Shown piece after piece: positions 1 through 6,886 of a DNA stretch of 25,116 nt. Within the stretch, counting starts at the first letter, position 1. Every line of letters begins with the position of its first letter. Source of the stretch: Bacillota bacterium. Its GTDB lineage: Bacteria > Bacillota > UBA4882 > UBA8346. Location: contig JAEYRX010000062.1 in assembly GCA_023435225.1 (NCBI GenBank), positions 1 through 25,116 of the forward strand, read 5' to 3'. The position numbers and the translations under genes are program-made. A model generated the notes under the pieces. That model saw nothing but the letters and a program-made list of their open reading frames with translations, was not told the origin of the DNA and did not search any database.

Positions 1-54
1 TAATTCTACTGCTTGTTCTTTGAATTCTTTTGAATATATTTTCCGATTTGCCAC
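1..54 (-). CDS. IS3-family transposase OrfA, N-terminal fragment (runs off window)
   Basis: Eighteen codons from a GTG at 54-52 read MANRKIYSKEFKEQAVEL. This is the characteristic start of the IS3/IS911 OrfA helix-turn-helix protein (HTH_Tnp_1 type, usual pattern R-K-Y-S-x-E-F-K-x-Q-A-V-x-L). OrfA binds the IS ends and, through -1 frameshifting onto OrfB, normally forms the active DDE transposase. An AAGGAG ribosome-binding site lies at 72-67, 12 bases before the GTG, which is slightly long spacing. The gene continues past the left edge, so its integrity is unknown. It is transcribed in the same direction as the gcv operon it interrupts. Confidence 0.7.
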   Translation of the reverse strand, partial: MANRKIYSKEFKEQAVEL

Positions 55-126
55 TCTTTTGTTCAGCTCCTTATGATCAGTATTGTACACTCTTAACTGA
101 GTGTCTGGCAAATCGGGGGAAAATCA
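1..126 (-). mobile_element. IS3-family insertion sequence, left end (partial)
   Basis: On the minus strand gcvPA is interrupted at base 126 by a segment starting TGATTTTCCCCCGATTTGCC. This resembles IS3-family termini (TGA followed by a C-rich block and a GACAC box). About 70 bases further in begins a reading frame that looks like IS3/IS911 OrfA. The rest of the element lies beyond base 1, so the other end, the target duplication and the exact IS name cannot be seen. The boundary is inferred from where similarity to GcvPA stops; it could be off by a few bases. Confidence 0.75.
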
Positions 127-539
127 GAGGCTCCATCATAAAGAGAAGCATTGGCGATTGGTAAGCCAAATAATTCGGCGATAAAAGTCTGATATTCAAA
201 CATAGCTTGGAGAATACCTTGAGAAATCTCGGGTTGGTATGGTGTATAGGCAGTGTAGAATTCAGAGCGGTTTATAAGATGATGAATGACAGCGGGAATA
301 TAATGCTGATATGCTCCGGCTCCTAAAAAAGAAAGTTCTACCGGAACATTCTTTTTGGCAATTTCGGTAAAGTATTGGAAGAGTTCGGACTCGGTCAGTG
401 AATCGGGTAAATTAAAAGGACGGCTTAATCTTATTTCAGATGAAATATCCCTTAATAAATCCTCCAAAGAATCGACTCCGATCCGTTTTAACATGAGAGC
501 ACGATCTCTATCAGTTAGGGGTAGATAAGGATGATTCAT
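93..539 (-). pseudogene. gcvPA: Glycine dehydrogenase (decarboxylating) subunit 1, truncated by IS insertion
   Basis: The first 137 codons (539 down to about 127) match the N-terminus of GcvPA, the alpha half of the two-subunit P protein of the glycine cleavage system. This PLP enzyme decarboxylates glycine and passes aminomethyl to the lipoyl H protein. Recognisable family stretches are FLGAGAYQHYIPAVI, the YTPYQPEISQG segment and the MFEYQT...ANASLYDGAS segment. A full GcvPA is about 440-450 residues. Here the frame enters the IS3-type element after YDGAS and stops at base 93 after about a dozen foreign codons. The PLP lysine is on GcvPB in this arrangement, so the fragment is almost certainly inactive. 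It overlaps the gcvT stop by four bases (ATGA), so the two were translationally coupled. gcvH and gcvPB are not in view; the remaining gcvPA sequence may lie beyond the IS. Confidence 0.88.
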
Positions 540-1639
540 TTTGTTTCTCCTTTCGAAGGTGAATAAAAAGGAAGTTTAACAATTTTTGCCGTAACTAATT
601 TTCCTCTAATCTCCACCTGTACTTCAGAGTTTAAAATTCCGAATTGATAATTGATCAATCCTAATGCCATATTTTTTTGAAGGTGAGGGCAATAGTTTCC
701 GGAAGTAACATGACCAATTTGTTGAGACTCTTTATATATTAAGCATTCCGACCGGGGAATACCTCGTTCAATCATTTCCAATCCTACCAGAGTCCGGGGT
801 ATACCCGCTGTTTGTTGTTTTAATAGGGATTTACGACCAATAAAATCCGGTTTCTCCAATTTTACAAAGCGGGATAGTCCGGCTTCCAAAGGTGTAATTT
901 TATCGGTAAGTTCATTGCCGTACAAAGGTAAGGAGGCTTCAAAGCGCAAAGTGTCTCTGGCTCCAAGTCCAATAGGTTTTATTCCCATTGGCGTTCCGGC
1001 TTTCATTATTAATTCCCAAGTTTCAATAGCCAAGTCCGGTTCTAAATAAATTTCAAATCCGTCTTCACCGGTATAACCAGTGCGAGAGATTAAAACAGGA
1101 ATATTATTTAAGTGAGCTTCTGGGAAAAATTGATAATACCTTAAGGTAGCGATCGGTAGTTGCATTAAGCGGCTTAGGAGATCAAGAGCCAAGGGCCCTT
1201 GAATAGCGAATTGGGCGGTTTGTTCCGAAATATTTTTGATGGTAACTTGGAAGGGGGAACTCATCTTTTGAAGCCAGGAAAAGTCGGTTTCGATATTTGA
1301 AGCATTTACCACCAATAAATACTTATCATTTTGAAAGCAGTAAACCAGTAAATCGTCAATGGTGCCGCCATCTTCGAAACATAAAGGAGAGTATCTAATA
1401 AATCCGGGCTTTAAGGTAGAAATTTGGTTGGTTAATATATAATTCAAAAAGGCAGTAGCTTGTGGTCCTTCTATCATAATCTCTCCCATATGGGAAACAT
1501 CAAATAAGCCGACTTGCTTTCTTACAGTTAAGTGTTCTTGAATAATACCGCTGAATTGAACCGGGAGCTCCCAACCATGAAAATCAATTACTTTGGCCTG
1601 GTAATTTTGGTAAATAGGATATAAGGGCGTTCTTTTCAT
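536..1639 (-). CDS. gcvT: Aminomethyltransferase, glycine cleavage system T protein
   Basis: The 367-residue protein has the normal GcvT length and family sequences throughout. These include FDVSHMGEI near residue 47, the folate-domain segment SRTGYTGEDGFEIYLEP near 185-200, GLGARDTLRFEASLPLYGNEL near 225-245, and the C-terminal barrel with GHVTSGNYCPHLQKNMALG. T protein takes the aminomethyl group from lipoylated H protein, releases ammonia and makes 5,10-methylene-tetrahydrofolate. The ATG at 1639 is preceded by an AGGAG ribosome-binding site. It is the first gene behind a tandem glycine riboswitch, and its stop overlaps the gcvPA start. No gcvH lies between gcvT and gcvPA, where many Firmicutes have it. 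gcvT looks intact, but without P protein the glycine cleavage cycle would not run unless another copy exists. Confidence 0.96.
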   Translation of the reverse strand: MKRTPLYPIYQNYQAKVIDFHGWELPVQFSGIIQEHLTVRKQVGLFDVSHMGEIMIEGPQATAFLNYILTNQISTLKPGFIRYSPLCFEDGGTIDDLLVYCFQNDKYLLVVNASNIETDFSWLQKMSSPFQVTIKNISEQTAQFAIQGPLALDLLSRLMQLPIATLRYYQFFPEAHLNNIPVLISRTGYTGEDGFEIYLEPDLAIETWELIMKAGTPMGIKPIGLGARDTLRFEASLPLYGNELTDKITPLEAGLSRFVKLEKPDFIGRKSLLKQQTAGIPRTLVGLEMIERGIPRSECLIYKESQQIGHVTSGNYCPHLQKNMALGLINYQFGILNSEVQVEIRGKLVTAKIVKLPFYSPSKGETK

Positions 1640-1688
1640 TTTAGACTCCTTTCGGTTTATTATTTCCGAATATATTAGGGATTTACAT

Positions 1689-1728
1689 AAAAAAACAGAG
1701 TAGAGGAATAATGCGCCTCATACTCTGT
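1689..1728 (-). terminator. Riboswitch-controlled intrinsic terminator upstream of gcvT
   Basis: On the minus strand an 8-bp perfect stem (ACAGAGTA at 1728-1721 with TACTCTGT at 1702-1695) is extended by GAGG/CCTC and followed by a run of U (1694-1689). The 5' arm contains the same bases (1727-1722) that form the 3' side of the P1 helix of the second glycine aptamer, so the two structures exclude each other. Ligand-stabilised P1 should therefore prevent termination. Confidence 0.85.
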
Positions 1729-1918
1729 CTGGGTTACCGGAGAGAATCCCTGTGTGAGTAACAGGTTACCCCGTAGGTGTCCAAATTGGACTTTCCAGAG
1801 TTTTGTCGGATTACGGTCAATGGACCTGAGAGTTTCACTGTTTTCGGCAAAAACAGTTTGCTCCTTCGGTGGCCTAAGATTACTAATAAATTATGATAAA
1901 AAGCGCTCTCCCGTAATC
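1722..1918 (-). promoter_or_regulatory. Tandem glycine riboswitch controlling gcvT
   Basis: Read on the minus strand, this leader holds two aptamers of the glycine (gcvT) class. The first is closed by GATTACGG (1918-1911) and CCGTAATC (1816-1809). It contains GGGAGAGCGC, the GCCACCGAAGGAGCAAAC block and AAACTCTCAGGTC. The second is closed by ACTCTG (1801-1796) and CAGAGT (1727-1722). It contains TGGAAAGTCC, ACACCTACGGGGTAACC, ATTCTCTCCGGTAACCC and the typical GACAGAG exit. In known members, cooperative glycine binding turns on gcv expression. Here the P1 helix of aptamer two competes directly with the terminator stem, which supports an ON switch. Confidence 0.93.
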
Positions 1919-1953
1919 TTCATCCAATTCATTTAAATAGATTTATGTAATTT

Positions 1954-1980
1954 ATTCGTCTAAAGTTATTTATTTCCTGC
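1954..1980 (-). promoter_or_regulatory. Candidate SigH-type promoter of the gcv operon
   Basis: On the minus strand GCAGGAAAT (1980-1972), an 11-base spacer and GACGAAT (1960-1954) fit the Bacillus SigH consensus RnAGGAwww-N11/12-RnnGAAT at every defined position. Transcription would start roughly 30 bases before the riboswitch. The match is by eye. The organism's own SigH consensus is assumed, not shown. Confidence 0.5.
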
Positions 1981-2065
1981 ATTGTCGAAAAGGATTATTT
2001 TCAAAAGGCAAGATTTTTTATGACCATATTACCGCTGTTATAAATATAAAACTTGGTTAAATATA

Positions 2066-2464
2066 TTAAAGAATTGCCTTACTGTAGTATTTAGCCAGTT
2101 TCCCGGCTAGGTTGGCACATAAACCTAGAGAGATTGGAAATGAAACAAGCAATAAATAATCAAATAAATTCCAAAGTGAATTTAATAAAAAATATATAAG
2201 GATAAATGGCGAATAACCAAGGAAATTAATGATTATTGTGGTAAACCATACAACTTTTAAAGTTTTATCTATTGCGATACGGAGGCCAAGGTAAATTGCT
2301 AAAATAGGGCTTAGAAATAGAAAAGGCCAATATATCCAAGGGAAAAATTTTATAAAGATTTCACTAGAGAAAGATAAAGAACCTAAAAAAATAAGGATAG
2401 GTAGTACTAAAAGAAAAAGATTATAACTAAAAATAAATAAAACAGTTAATAGAATTTTTTTCAT
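2066..2464 (-). CDS. Small hydrophobic membrane protein of unknown function
   Basis: This 132-residue protein is hydrophobic over most of its length. It has about four membrane segments (roughly residues 3-28, 42-63, 70-95 and 100-122), separated by short loops such as RIAIDKTLK. It ends in a short basic tail. An AGGAGG ribosome-binding site lies about ten bases before the ATG, and the reading frame is compact and consistent, so it is likely a real gene. I do not recognise the family. It is divergent from the NlpC/P60 gene; about 70 bases between the two starts must hold both promoters. The nearest neighbours suggest an envelope role, but nothing in the sequence proves one. No terminator is obvious at its 3' end. 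Confidence 0.6.
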   Translation of the reverse strand: MKKILLTVLFIFSYNLFLLVLPILIFLGSLSFSSEIFIKFFPWIYWPFLFLSPILAIYLGLRIAIDKTLKVVWFTTIIINFLGYSPFILIYFLLNSLWNLFDYLLLVSFPISLGLCANLAGKLAKYYSKAIL

Positions 2465-2533
2465 TAAGATGAGCCTCCTTTATTTCTATATGTTAATTAA
2501 AGAAAAGCTAGAACTATATTTTTGGAGGAAGCT

Positions 2534-3208
2534 ATGAAAATAAGATTATTATTATGTTTGTTGTTGATAGTTACGGTAAAGGCATTGGCCGAAAATAATG
2601 ATAATATTTCTAATGGAGTTATAACAGGAAGGTCGGTAAATTTTCGAACTAATCCCACAAGTATGGCTGAGATCCTTAGAGTTTTGAAAAAGAATGAAAT
2701 AGTAGAAATATTGGAAATACAAGAGTCATGGTACAAAATCAAAATTGGTGAACAAACCGGTTGGGTATATAAGGATTATGTTTCTATGGAACCTGAAAAA
2801 CTAAAGCAAAGAACTGAATTACATAACAAAGCGGTGGAAATAACGATATATGCCCGTAGTTATCTTGGTTTTAAATACAATTATGGGGGAAGTTCACCGG
2901 CAGGGTTTGATTGTTCGGGTTTTACGATGTATATATATGATAAGTTCGGCTATAAGCTTCCGCATAGCGCTGCTGCTCAAATTTGCCTGGGAGAAAAAAT
3001 TAGTCGCGATGACCTTGTAGGTGGCGATTTAGTGTTTTTTGCAACCAAAGGAAATGGACGAATAAGTCATGTAGGAATTTACTTGGGTGATGGGGACTTT
3101 ATACACGCATCATCACGATTGGGAAGAATAAAGATAAATTCCCTTCAAGATAATTATTATAGGATAAGATATTGCGGAGGAAGGAGAATACTTTCAGTTA
3201 CCGGATAA
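2534..3208 (+). CDS. Secreted SH3-domain NlpC/P60 cell-wall endopeptidase
   Basis: The 224-residue protein starts with a signal peptide (about residues 1-19, ending ALA). A bacterial SH3 domain follows (about 28-86; GRSVNFRTNPT, then SWYKIKIGEQTGWVYKDYV). The C-terminal half is an NlpC/P60 domain with catalytic Cys127 in FDCSGF, His179 in ISHVGIYL and polar residue His191 in FIHASS. Such enzymes cleave gamma-D-Glu-diaminoacid or related bonds in peptidoglycan stem peptides, and the SH3 domain binds the wall. The ATG at 2534 is chosen because GGAGG sits nine bases before it; the in-frame TTG at 2522 overlaps that site. The gene is monocistronic, followed by a strong hairpin terminator shared with the convergent gene. 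The family's role could be vegetative growth, germination or sporulation. Confidence 0.9.
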   Translation: MKIRLLLCLLLIVTVKALAENNDNISNGVITGRSVNFRTNPTSMAEILRVLKKNEIVEILEIQESWYKIKIGEQTGWVYKDYVSMEPEKLKQRTELHNKAVEITIYARSYLGFKYNYGGSSPAGFDCSGFTMYIYDKFGYKLPHSAAAQICLGEKISRDDLVGGDLVFFATKGNGRISHVGIYLGDGDFIHASSRLGRIKINSLQDNYYRIRYCGGRRILSVTG

Positions 3209-3254
3209 TCTAGGCAGTCGTCCACACCGGCTTTGGAGGGTTTAATTCTTTAAC

Positions 3255-3290
3255 AAAAATGACGGCCAATTTATTGACCGTCATTTTTGT
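3255..3290. terminator. Bidirectional intrinsic terminator between convergent genes
   Basis: An 11-bp perfect stem AAAAATGACGG (3255-3265) / CCGTCATTTTT (3278-3288) with a 12-base loop carries U-runs on both strands. It serves the NlpC/P60 gene on the plus strand and the DUF4015-type gene on the minus strand. Confidence 0.85.
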
Positions 3291-3300
3291 AAAGTCTGTT

Positions 3301-4440
3301 TTATAAGTTTTCATATTTCGATAATTCATATTTATTAGTGGGGTTCCATAAAAGAAAATCGTGAACTCCATTCGCTTCCATTGCTCGTATTTGCTCAAGC
3401 AATTCCGGCCGGCCATAGGTATGTCCCAGTGAAAAATCTTGAATCCAGGGGCGTAATTTAGCAGAACTATTTTTAAGGCGTCTTACCCCATCTTGCATAG
3501 CCTTATCTATTACTTCATAAGGATGGGAGTCAGGATCACTGAAACCAAAAGATCCTTTGGGATAATGAGATGGATAAATCATTGGTGAAATATAATCAAC
3601 TGATTGGGCAATTTTCTCAAATTTTTGGCCAAGATTTAAATCATCAGGAACTGATAAGACTAAACCGAAAATATCTGCCGATAAAGGAACTCCTAAGGCA
3701 TTAATATCTTTTTTGGCATACAGTAGAAAGTTTTTAATTACATCTTCTTTAGCTTCGCCTTTAGAAAAAGGATAGACACAATTACTGATTTTTCCATCAC
3801 TTAAAAATCTTACGTAATCGAATTGGATTTCCGAGAAACCAAGTCCTATAGCTTCTTTAGCCAGATCAAGATTGTATTTCCAGACTATCCGGTTATGAGG
3901 ATCAACCCAAATCATACCTTTGCGGTCATGCCATAGACCACCATTTTTATCTTTAACTGCTATTTCAGGGTGTTTTTTAGCTAATAAGGGATCCTTAAAA
4001 ACAACAATCCGGGCTATGAGATAGACATTTTCTTTTTTTAGGCGGGTTATAAGTTCTTTTATATTAGCGATTCTTTTTGAACCGGCGCCCATTTCATTAG
4101 CTAACGGTATTGAAGTCGGATAACTGATTACTCCGGTATCATCTTTAATATCAATAACTATACTATTAACTCCGGAACGCTTGATAAAATCGATGATTTG
4201 ATCCATTCTTTTCGAGCCGGCAACCCAAGAGGTACTATAAATACCTACTACTCTTGAAGGAGTTGCAAAGTTATTTGAAGGGGCTATTTCCGGAGAAGGT
4301 TTTGGCGCTGCCGGGGCTTGTTTGGGTATTATTTTTTCAACTGGAGTTTCCGGTTTTAGGAAAATTTTTTCAGCTAACGCTAAGGTGTAGAAGATAATTA
4401 AAATTAAGAGGGACAAGAGAATAATACTAAGTTTTTTCAT
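3301..4440 (-). CDS. Putative glycoside hydrolase-like protein (DUF4015 type), membrane-anchored
   Basis: From the ATG at 4440 the protein has 379 residues. It has an N-terminal hydrophobic anchor or signal (about 1-24) and a Pro/Lys-rich linker (about 28-55; PKQAPAAPKPSPE). A TIM-barrel-like domain then fills the rest. Family landmarks are VVGIYSTSWVAGSKRM, SIVIDIKDDTGVISY, WVDPHNRIVWKYNLDLAKEA, GFSEIQFDYVRF, DYISPMIYPSHYPKGSFG and LRPWIQDF. These match the DUF4015 putative glycosyl hydrolase family; its substrate is not established to my knowledge. A GAGGAG site precedes the ATG by 13 bases, so an in-frame TTG at 4449 is an alternative start. A longer frame begins at 4482. Upstream on the minus strand a loose SigH-like arrangement (AGGAGTA ... 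GCGAAAA, about 4530-4507) is visible but weak. Confidence 0.85.
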   Translation of the reverse strand: MKKLSIILLSLLILIIFYTLALAEKIFLKPETPVEKIIPKQAPAAPKPSPEIAPSNNFATPSRVVGIYSTSWVAGSKRMDQIIDFIKRSGVNSIVIDIKDDTGVISYPTSIPLANEMGAGSKRIANIKELITRLKKENVYLIARIVVFKDPLLAKKHPEIAVKDKNGGLWHDRKGMIWVDPHNRIVWKYNLDLAKEAIGLGFSEIQFDYVRFLSDGKISNCVYPFSKGEAKEDVIKNFLLYAKKDINALGVPLSADIFGLVLSVPDDLNLGQKFEKIAQSVDYISPMIYPSHYPKGSFGFSDPDSHPYEVIDKAMQDGVRRLKNSSAKLRPWIQDFSLGHTYGRPELLEQIRAMEANGVHDFLLWNPTNKYELSKYENL

Positions 4441-4614
4441 GGTTGGCAATTCACTCCTCAATGAGGCTACGTAGTAGCACACAACTTTTAGTAGATATTT
4501 GCTTTTTTCGCTGAATTTGGTGTTACTCCTTCAAGAAAAAGCAGGGAAGCAGGGAGAAATTTTTTAAAAAAGAGTGGATAGTGAAATTAAAATTTTATCA
4601 TACTAAGTTTAAAT

Positions 4615-4691
4615 TAAAATGAAAAGTCTTATTAACATAATAACCTTTTAAAATCGGATATGAGGTTATTTAACAATCGATTTTCATTTTA
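4615..4691. repeat. AT-rich imperfect palindrome upstream of the SleB gene
   Basis: Nested inverted repeats pair TAAAATGAAAA (4615-4625) with TTTTCATTTTA (4681-4691), and AATAACCT (4639-4646) with AGGTTATT (4663-4670). It directly abuts the left end of a copy of the 115-bp repeat family. The 4441-4875 gap holds this palindrome, that repeat copy and no gene that I can support. Confidence 0.6.
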
Positions 4692-4697
4692 TTAAAT

Positions 4698-4812
4698 GAG
4701 GGATTTTCATAATTAATAAACTTAACATTTAGGTACTATATATTGATAGACACATCTAGGCTATTCACTATATATTGTATCTAAAAACTATTATGGTTAT
4801 TATGAAACTTCC
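4698..4812 (+). repeat. 115-bp palindromic repeat family, copy 1 (MITE-like)
   Basis: It begins GAGGGATTTTCATAATTA and ends GTTATTATGAAACTTCC, which are inverted repeats of each other. The core has ATATATTGATAG and CACTATATATTGTA, which also pair, so the whole unit can fold back on itself. Three closely similar copies occur at 6714, 13624 and 15213. It ends 64 bases before the SleB-like gene start. Confidence 0.85.
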
Positions 4813-4875
4813 TTAAATAAGGCAATGTTGAAGAGATATACTTTAATTCAACATATAAAAAGAAGGAGTGAAATT

Positions 4876-5478
4876 ATGCGACCAATCCTAGTTTTACTCA
4901 TTTTAACCGTAGCTTTGGGTAGTGTAATGTTGTTTTCGGAAGAGAGCCGGGCTGATTGGACCTATACGGTTCACCGGGGTGACACCCTATATTTAATTGC
5001 CAAAAAAACCGGGGTGACAGTGAATTCCATTAAGCACAGATCCGGATATTGGAGTAATCATTTAAGAATAGGACAAAAATTAATTATTCCCACTTATACT
5101 ACTAAAGCAAGAACCACGACCTATGCTACAGGTAACACTTATTTACTGGCTCAATTAATTCAAGCTGAAGCGGGAGCGGAACCTTATGTTGGTAAAGTGG
5201 CGGTTGGGGGTGTAGTCTTAAATAGAATTCAGAATTCTAAATTTCCTTCAACTATTGCCGGTGTAGTATATCAACCGCATGCATTTGAATCCGTAAGTAA
5301 CGGGATTATTTATCGACCGGTAAGTAACGATAGTATTAAGGCAGCCCGTGATGCAATCAGCGGATGGGATCCATCCGGCGGTGCGCTTTATTTCTTTAAT
5401 CCGGCGAAAACTAATAACCGATGGATTTGGGCCCGACAAATAATTAACCGGATTGGGGAGCATGTTTTTGCTATATAA
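4876..5478 (+). CDS. LysM-containing cell wall hydrolase, SleB type (spore cortex-lytic)
   Basis: The 200-residue protein has a signal peptide (about 1-26, ending ESRA) and one LysM domain (about 28-72; YTVHRGDTLYLIAKKTGV ... IGQKLIIP). A Hydrolase_2/SleB catalytic domain follows (about 88-200). Glu98 in IQAEAGAEPYVGKVAVGGVV corresponds to the conserved catalytic glutamate. SleB/CwlJ-type enzymes are lytic transglycosylases or cortex hydrolases that degrade muramic-delta-lactam peptidoglycan during germination. LysM binds the glycan. The ATG at 4876 has AAGGAG seven bases before it; an in-frame ATG at 4825 lacks such a site. It follows a copy of the 115-bp palindromic repeat. The family and architecture imply an endospore former, although some members act in vegetative cells. 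Confidence 0.9.
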   Translation: MRPILVLLILTVALGSVMLFSEESRADWTYTVHRGDTLYLIAKKTGVTVNSIKHRSGYWSNHLRIGQKLIIPTYTTKARTTTYATGNTYLLAQLIQAEAGAEPYVGKVAVGGVVLNRIQNSKFPSTIAGVVYQPHAFESVSNGIIYRPVSNDSIKAARDAISGWDPSGGALYFFNPAKTNNRWIWARQIINRIGEHVFAI

Positions 5479-5493
5479 AGGGATTAAAAAAAG

Positions 5494-5527
5494 GAACAAG
5501 TAACAGGTAGGTAACAGGCAAAGGCAA
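5494..5527 (+). repeat. Degenerate heptanucleotide tandem repeat
   Basis: GAACAAG and TAACAGG follow each other, then TAACAGG recurs 11 bases later before CAAAGGCAAGAG. It resembles the other 7-bp-period runs in this window but is the least regular. The rest of 5479-5609 shows nothing more. Confidence 0.45.
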
Positions 5528-5609
5528 GAGTAGTAAACCGTTTCTACAATTAATTATTTTGATTTTGGTTATCAGTTAGATTTGATTAAAGAATATTGGG
5601 GGATTTTAG

Positions 5610-5954
5610 GTGAAGCTTATAAAATGGGGACTGCAACTATTAATTCCAATAGTCGTATTATTCACAATCGGGTATTATGTTCCCGGATTTAGCGCTTTAA
5701 CCATTCCTTGGATTATAGCTCTATCGGTTATAATTGCGCTGGGAGAATGGTTAATCAACAAAGCAATAATAGGCAAATTTCAAAATCGTTTTGCCAGTTT
5801 TATAATTGACTTTTTAGTGGCAACGGTGGTGATTTTTTCGGTAACTTTGGCAATAGAGGGTGGCAATGTCCCATTTGGATCTTCATTGTTGGCGGCCGCA
5901 ACTATTGCTATTTTGACTGAGTTGATAAATCCGAATAATGTAAAAGCGCGTTAG
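5610..5954 (+). CDS. Small four-helix membrane protein, possibly DUF2512/YndM-related
   Basis: A 114-residue hydrophobic protein has about four membrane segments (roughly residues 6-26, 30-50, 62-83 and 87-107). It starts at GTG 5610 behind GGGGGATT. Polar loop residues such as LGEWLINKAIIGKFQNR and FIIDFLVATVVIF parallel LGEWLFHLYLE and VVVDFVIAGAVIW in the next gene, suggesting the two are distant paralogues. It lies 37 bases before that gene, so they probably form one transcript. Members of DUF2512 occur in spore formers and have no established function. The assignment of this first protein is weaker than that of the second. Confidence 0.6.
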   Translation: MKLIKWGLQLLIPIVVLFTIGYYVPGFSALTIPWIIALSVIIALGEWLINKAIIGKFQNRFASFIIDFLVATVVIFSVTLAIEGGNVPFGSSLLAAATIAILTELINPNNVKAR

Positions 5955-5991
5955 TTATTAAGAGAATATTTGCTAAGGGAGAAAGAGAGAT

Positions 5992-6354
5992 ATGAAAAAT
6001 TTATTGAATTTGATTATCAAAACAGCGTTTATTTTTATAGTTCTGTTTTTACTAATCCCGGTCTTTGGTGAAAGTACCTGGACTCAAACTATGATCACCG
6101 GTTTAGTCTTATCGTTGCTTGCCTATATTGTAGGAGATATGTGGGTGCTACCAAAATTCGGAAACCTATTAAGTGTAGTAGTGGATTTTGTTATTGCCGG
6201 AGCAGTAATTTGGGCGATGATGAAATTACTACCCCAATTTGTACTTTCCACAAGCGGAGTATGGATTATTGCATTAGTATTAGCATTAGGTGAATGGCTA
6301 TTTCATTTATATCTGGAATCAACTCAAGCGTTTGGGAAAAAAGCCGGCACATAA
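5992..6354 (+). CDS. DUF2512-like (YndM family) membrane protein
   Basis: The 120-residue protein has four hydrophobic segments (about residues 6-26, 33-53, 58-80 and 87-110). It has the DUF2512-like pattern of GDMWVLPKFGNLLSVVVDF followed by ALGEWLFHLYLE. This family is small, membrane-bound and largely confined to spore-forming Firmicutes; its function is unknown. The ATG at 5992 follows a purine-rich AAGGGAGAAAGAGAG stretch. It is in an apparent operon with the preceding small membrane protein. A GC-rich hairpin immediately follows, but it carries its U-run on the other strand. Confidence 0.6.
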   Translation: MKNLLNLIIKTAFIFIVLFLLIPVFGESTWTQTMITGLVLSLLAYIVGDMWVLPKFGNLLSVVVDFVIAGAVIWAMMKLLPQFVLSTSGVWIIALVLALGEWLFHLYLESTQAFGKKAGT

Positions 6355-6376
6355 AAAAGCCGCCCTAACGGGCGGA
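6351..6376 (-). terminator. Terminator-like hairpin oriented to the minus strand
   Basis: CCGCCC (6360-6365), loop TAAC and GGGCGG (6370-6375) form a strong stem. The run of T follows only on the minus strand (AAAAAA precedes it on plus). No minus-strand gene that I can support lies to its right, so its client is unclear. Confidence 0.5.
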
Positions 6377-6500
6377 AGCTGAAAAAGGAGGATGGGTTGT
6401 TGGGGTATCGTGATTTTGAATTATTAATATAATATTCGGCATTTTTTGAGAATACTTTACAAATAAATTTAACTGTTAGTTGATGGAGTTTATAATTAGG

Positions 6501-6596
6501 GAAGTGCTGATTAATCCGATTTTGTGCGAGCAAATATTCGGCATTAGGCATTTTGCGAAGCGCAAAATCGTCACTTATTCAATTAATCAGCGCTTC
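6501..6596. repeat. 96-bp imperfect palindrome in the gap before ilvD
   Basis: GAAGTGCTGATTAAT (6501-6515) pairs with ATTAATCAGCGCTTC (6582-6596) with one mismatch. Inside, CGATTTTG pairs with CAAAATCG, and TTTGCGAAGCGCAAA is a tight hairpin. The element also contains GCATTAG-GCATTTT, two units of the heptamer type, and TTCGGCATT that also occurs near 6435. The 6355-6943 gap is otherwise repeats, terminator-like hairpins and a promoter. Confidence 0.6.
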
Positions 6597-6617
6597 TTTA
6601 GCTCATTTAATTATGGG

Positions 6618-6642
6618 TTGATACAATAGCTTATTGTATCAA
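6618..6642. repeat. Short perfect hairpin, possible relic of the 115-bp repeat family
   Basis: TTGATACAATA (6618-6628), GCT, TATTGTATCAA (6632-6642) is an 11-bp stem. The sequence echoes the GGATACAAT core of the 115-bp family, and CTAATTATGAAAATCC at 6653-6668 resembles one end of that family. It may be an internally deleted copy. Confidence 0.4.
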
Positions 6643-6713
6643 AACTGTTTTCCTAATTATGAAAATCCTTATTAAGAAACTAACGGTTTTTTTTATGCTT
6701 TTTTTTAATTAAA

Positions 6714-6827
6714 GGAGTTTCATAATTACCTAAATTAAGTTTTGGATACAATATATAGTAATTGTCCCGAATGTGATTATCAATATATTGTATTTGAATG
6801 TCAAATCCTTAATTATGAAAATCCCTC
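6714..6827 (-). repeat. 115-bp palindromic repeat family, copy 2 (inverted)
   Basis: Begins GGAGTTTCATAATTACC and ends TTAATTATGAAAATCCCTC. Its reverse complement aligns almost base for base with copy 4 at 15213-15328, including TTTGGATACAATATAT and CAATATATTGTAT. It lies 117 bases before the ilvD start. Confidence 0.85.
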
Positions 6828-6837
6828 AATTATGAAG

Positions 6838-6878
6838 GTCCGAAAGCAAATTTTTTATTTTATTGTCGGACATTTTTT
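6838..6878 (+). terminator. Terminator-like hairpin upstream of ilvD
   Basis: GTCCGA (6838-6843) pairs with TCGGAC (6866-6871), followed by ATTTTTTATT. The stem is short with a 22-base AT-rich loop. It lies just before the candidate ilvD promoter and would insulate ilvD from upstream transcription. Confidence 0.45.
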
Positions 6879-6886
6879 ATTAGGTG

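Noticed and set aside
1754..1936. 60-codon plus-strand ORF
   Set aside because: It is antisense to the glycine riboswitch, whose conserved blocks explain the sequence; no ribosome-binding site.
6397..6432. 11-residue ORF (MLGYRDFELLI) behind a perfect AAGGAGG
   Set aside because: The ribosome-binding site is striking, but the frame is too short to support. It could be the start of a deleted gene.
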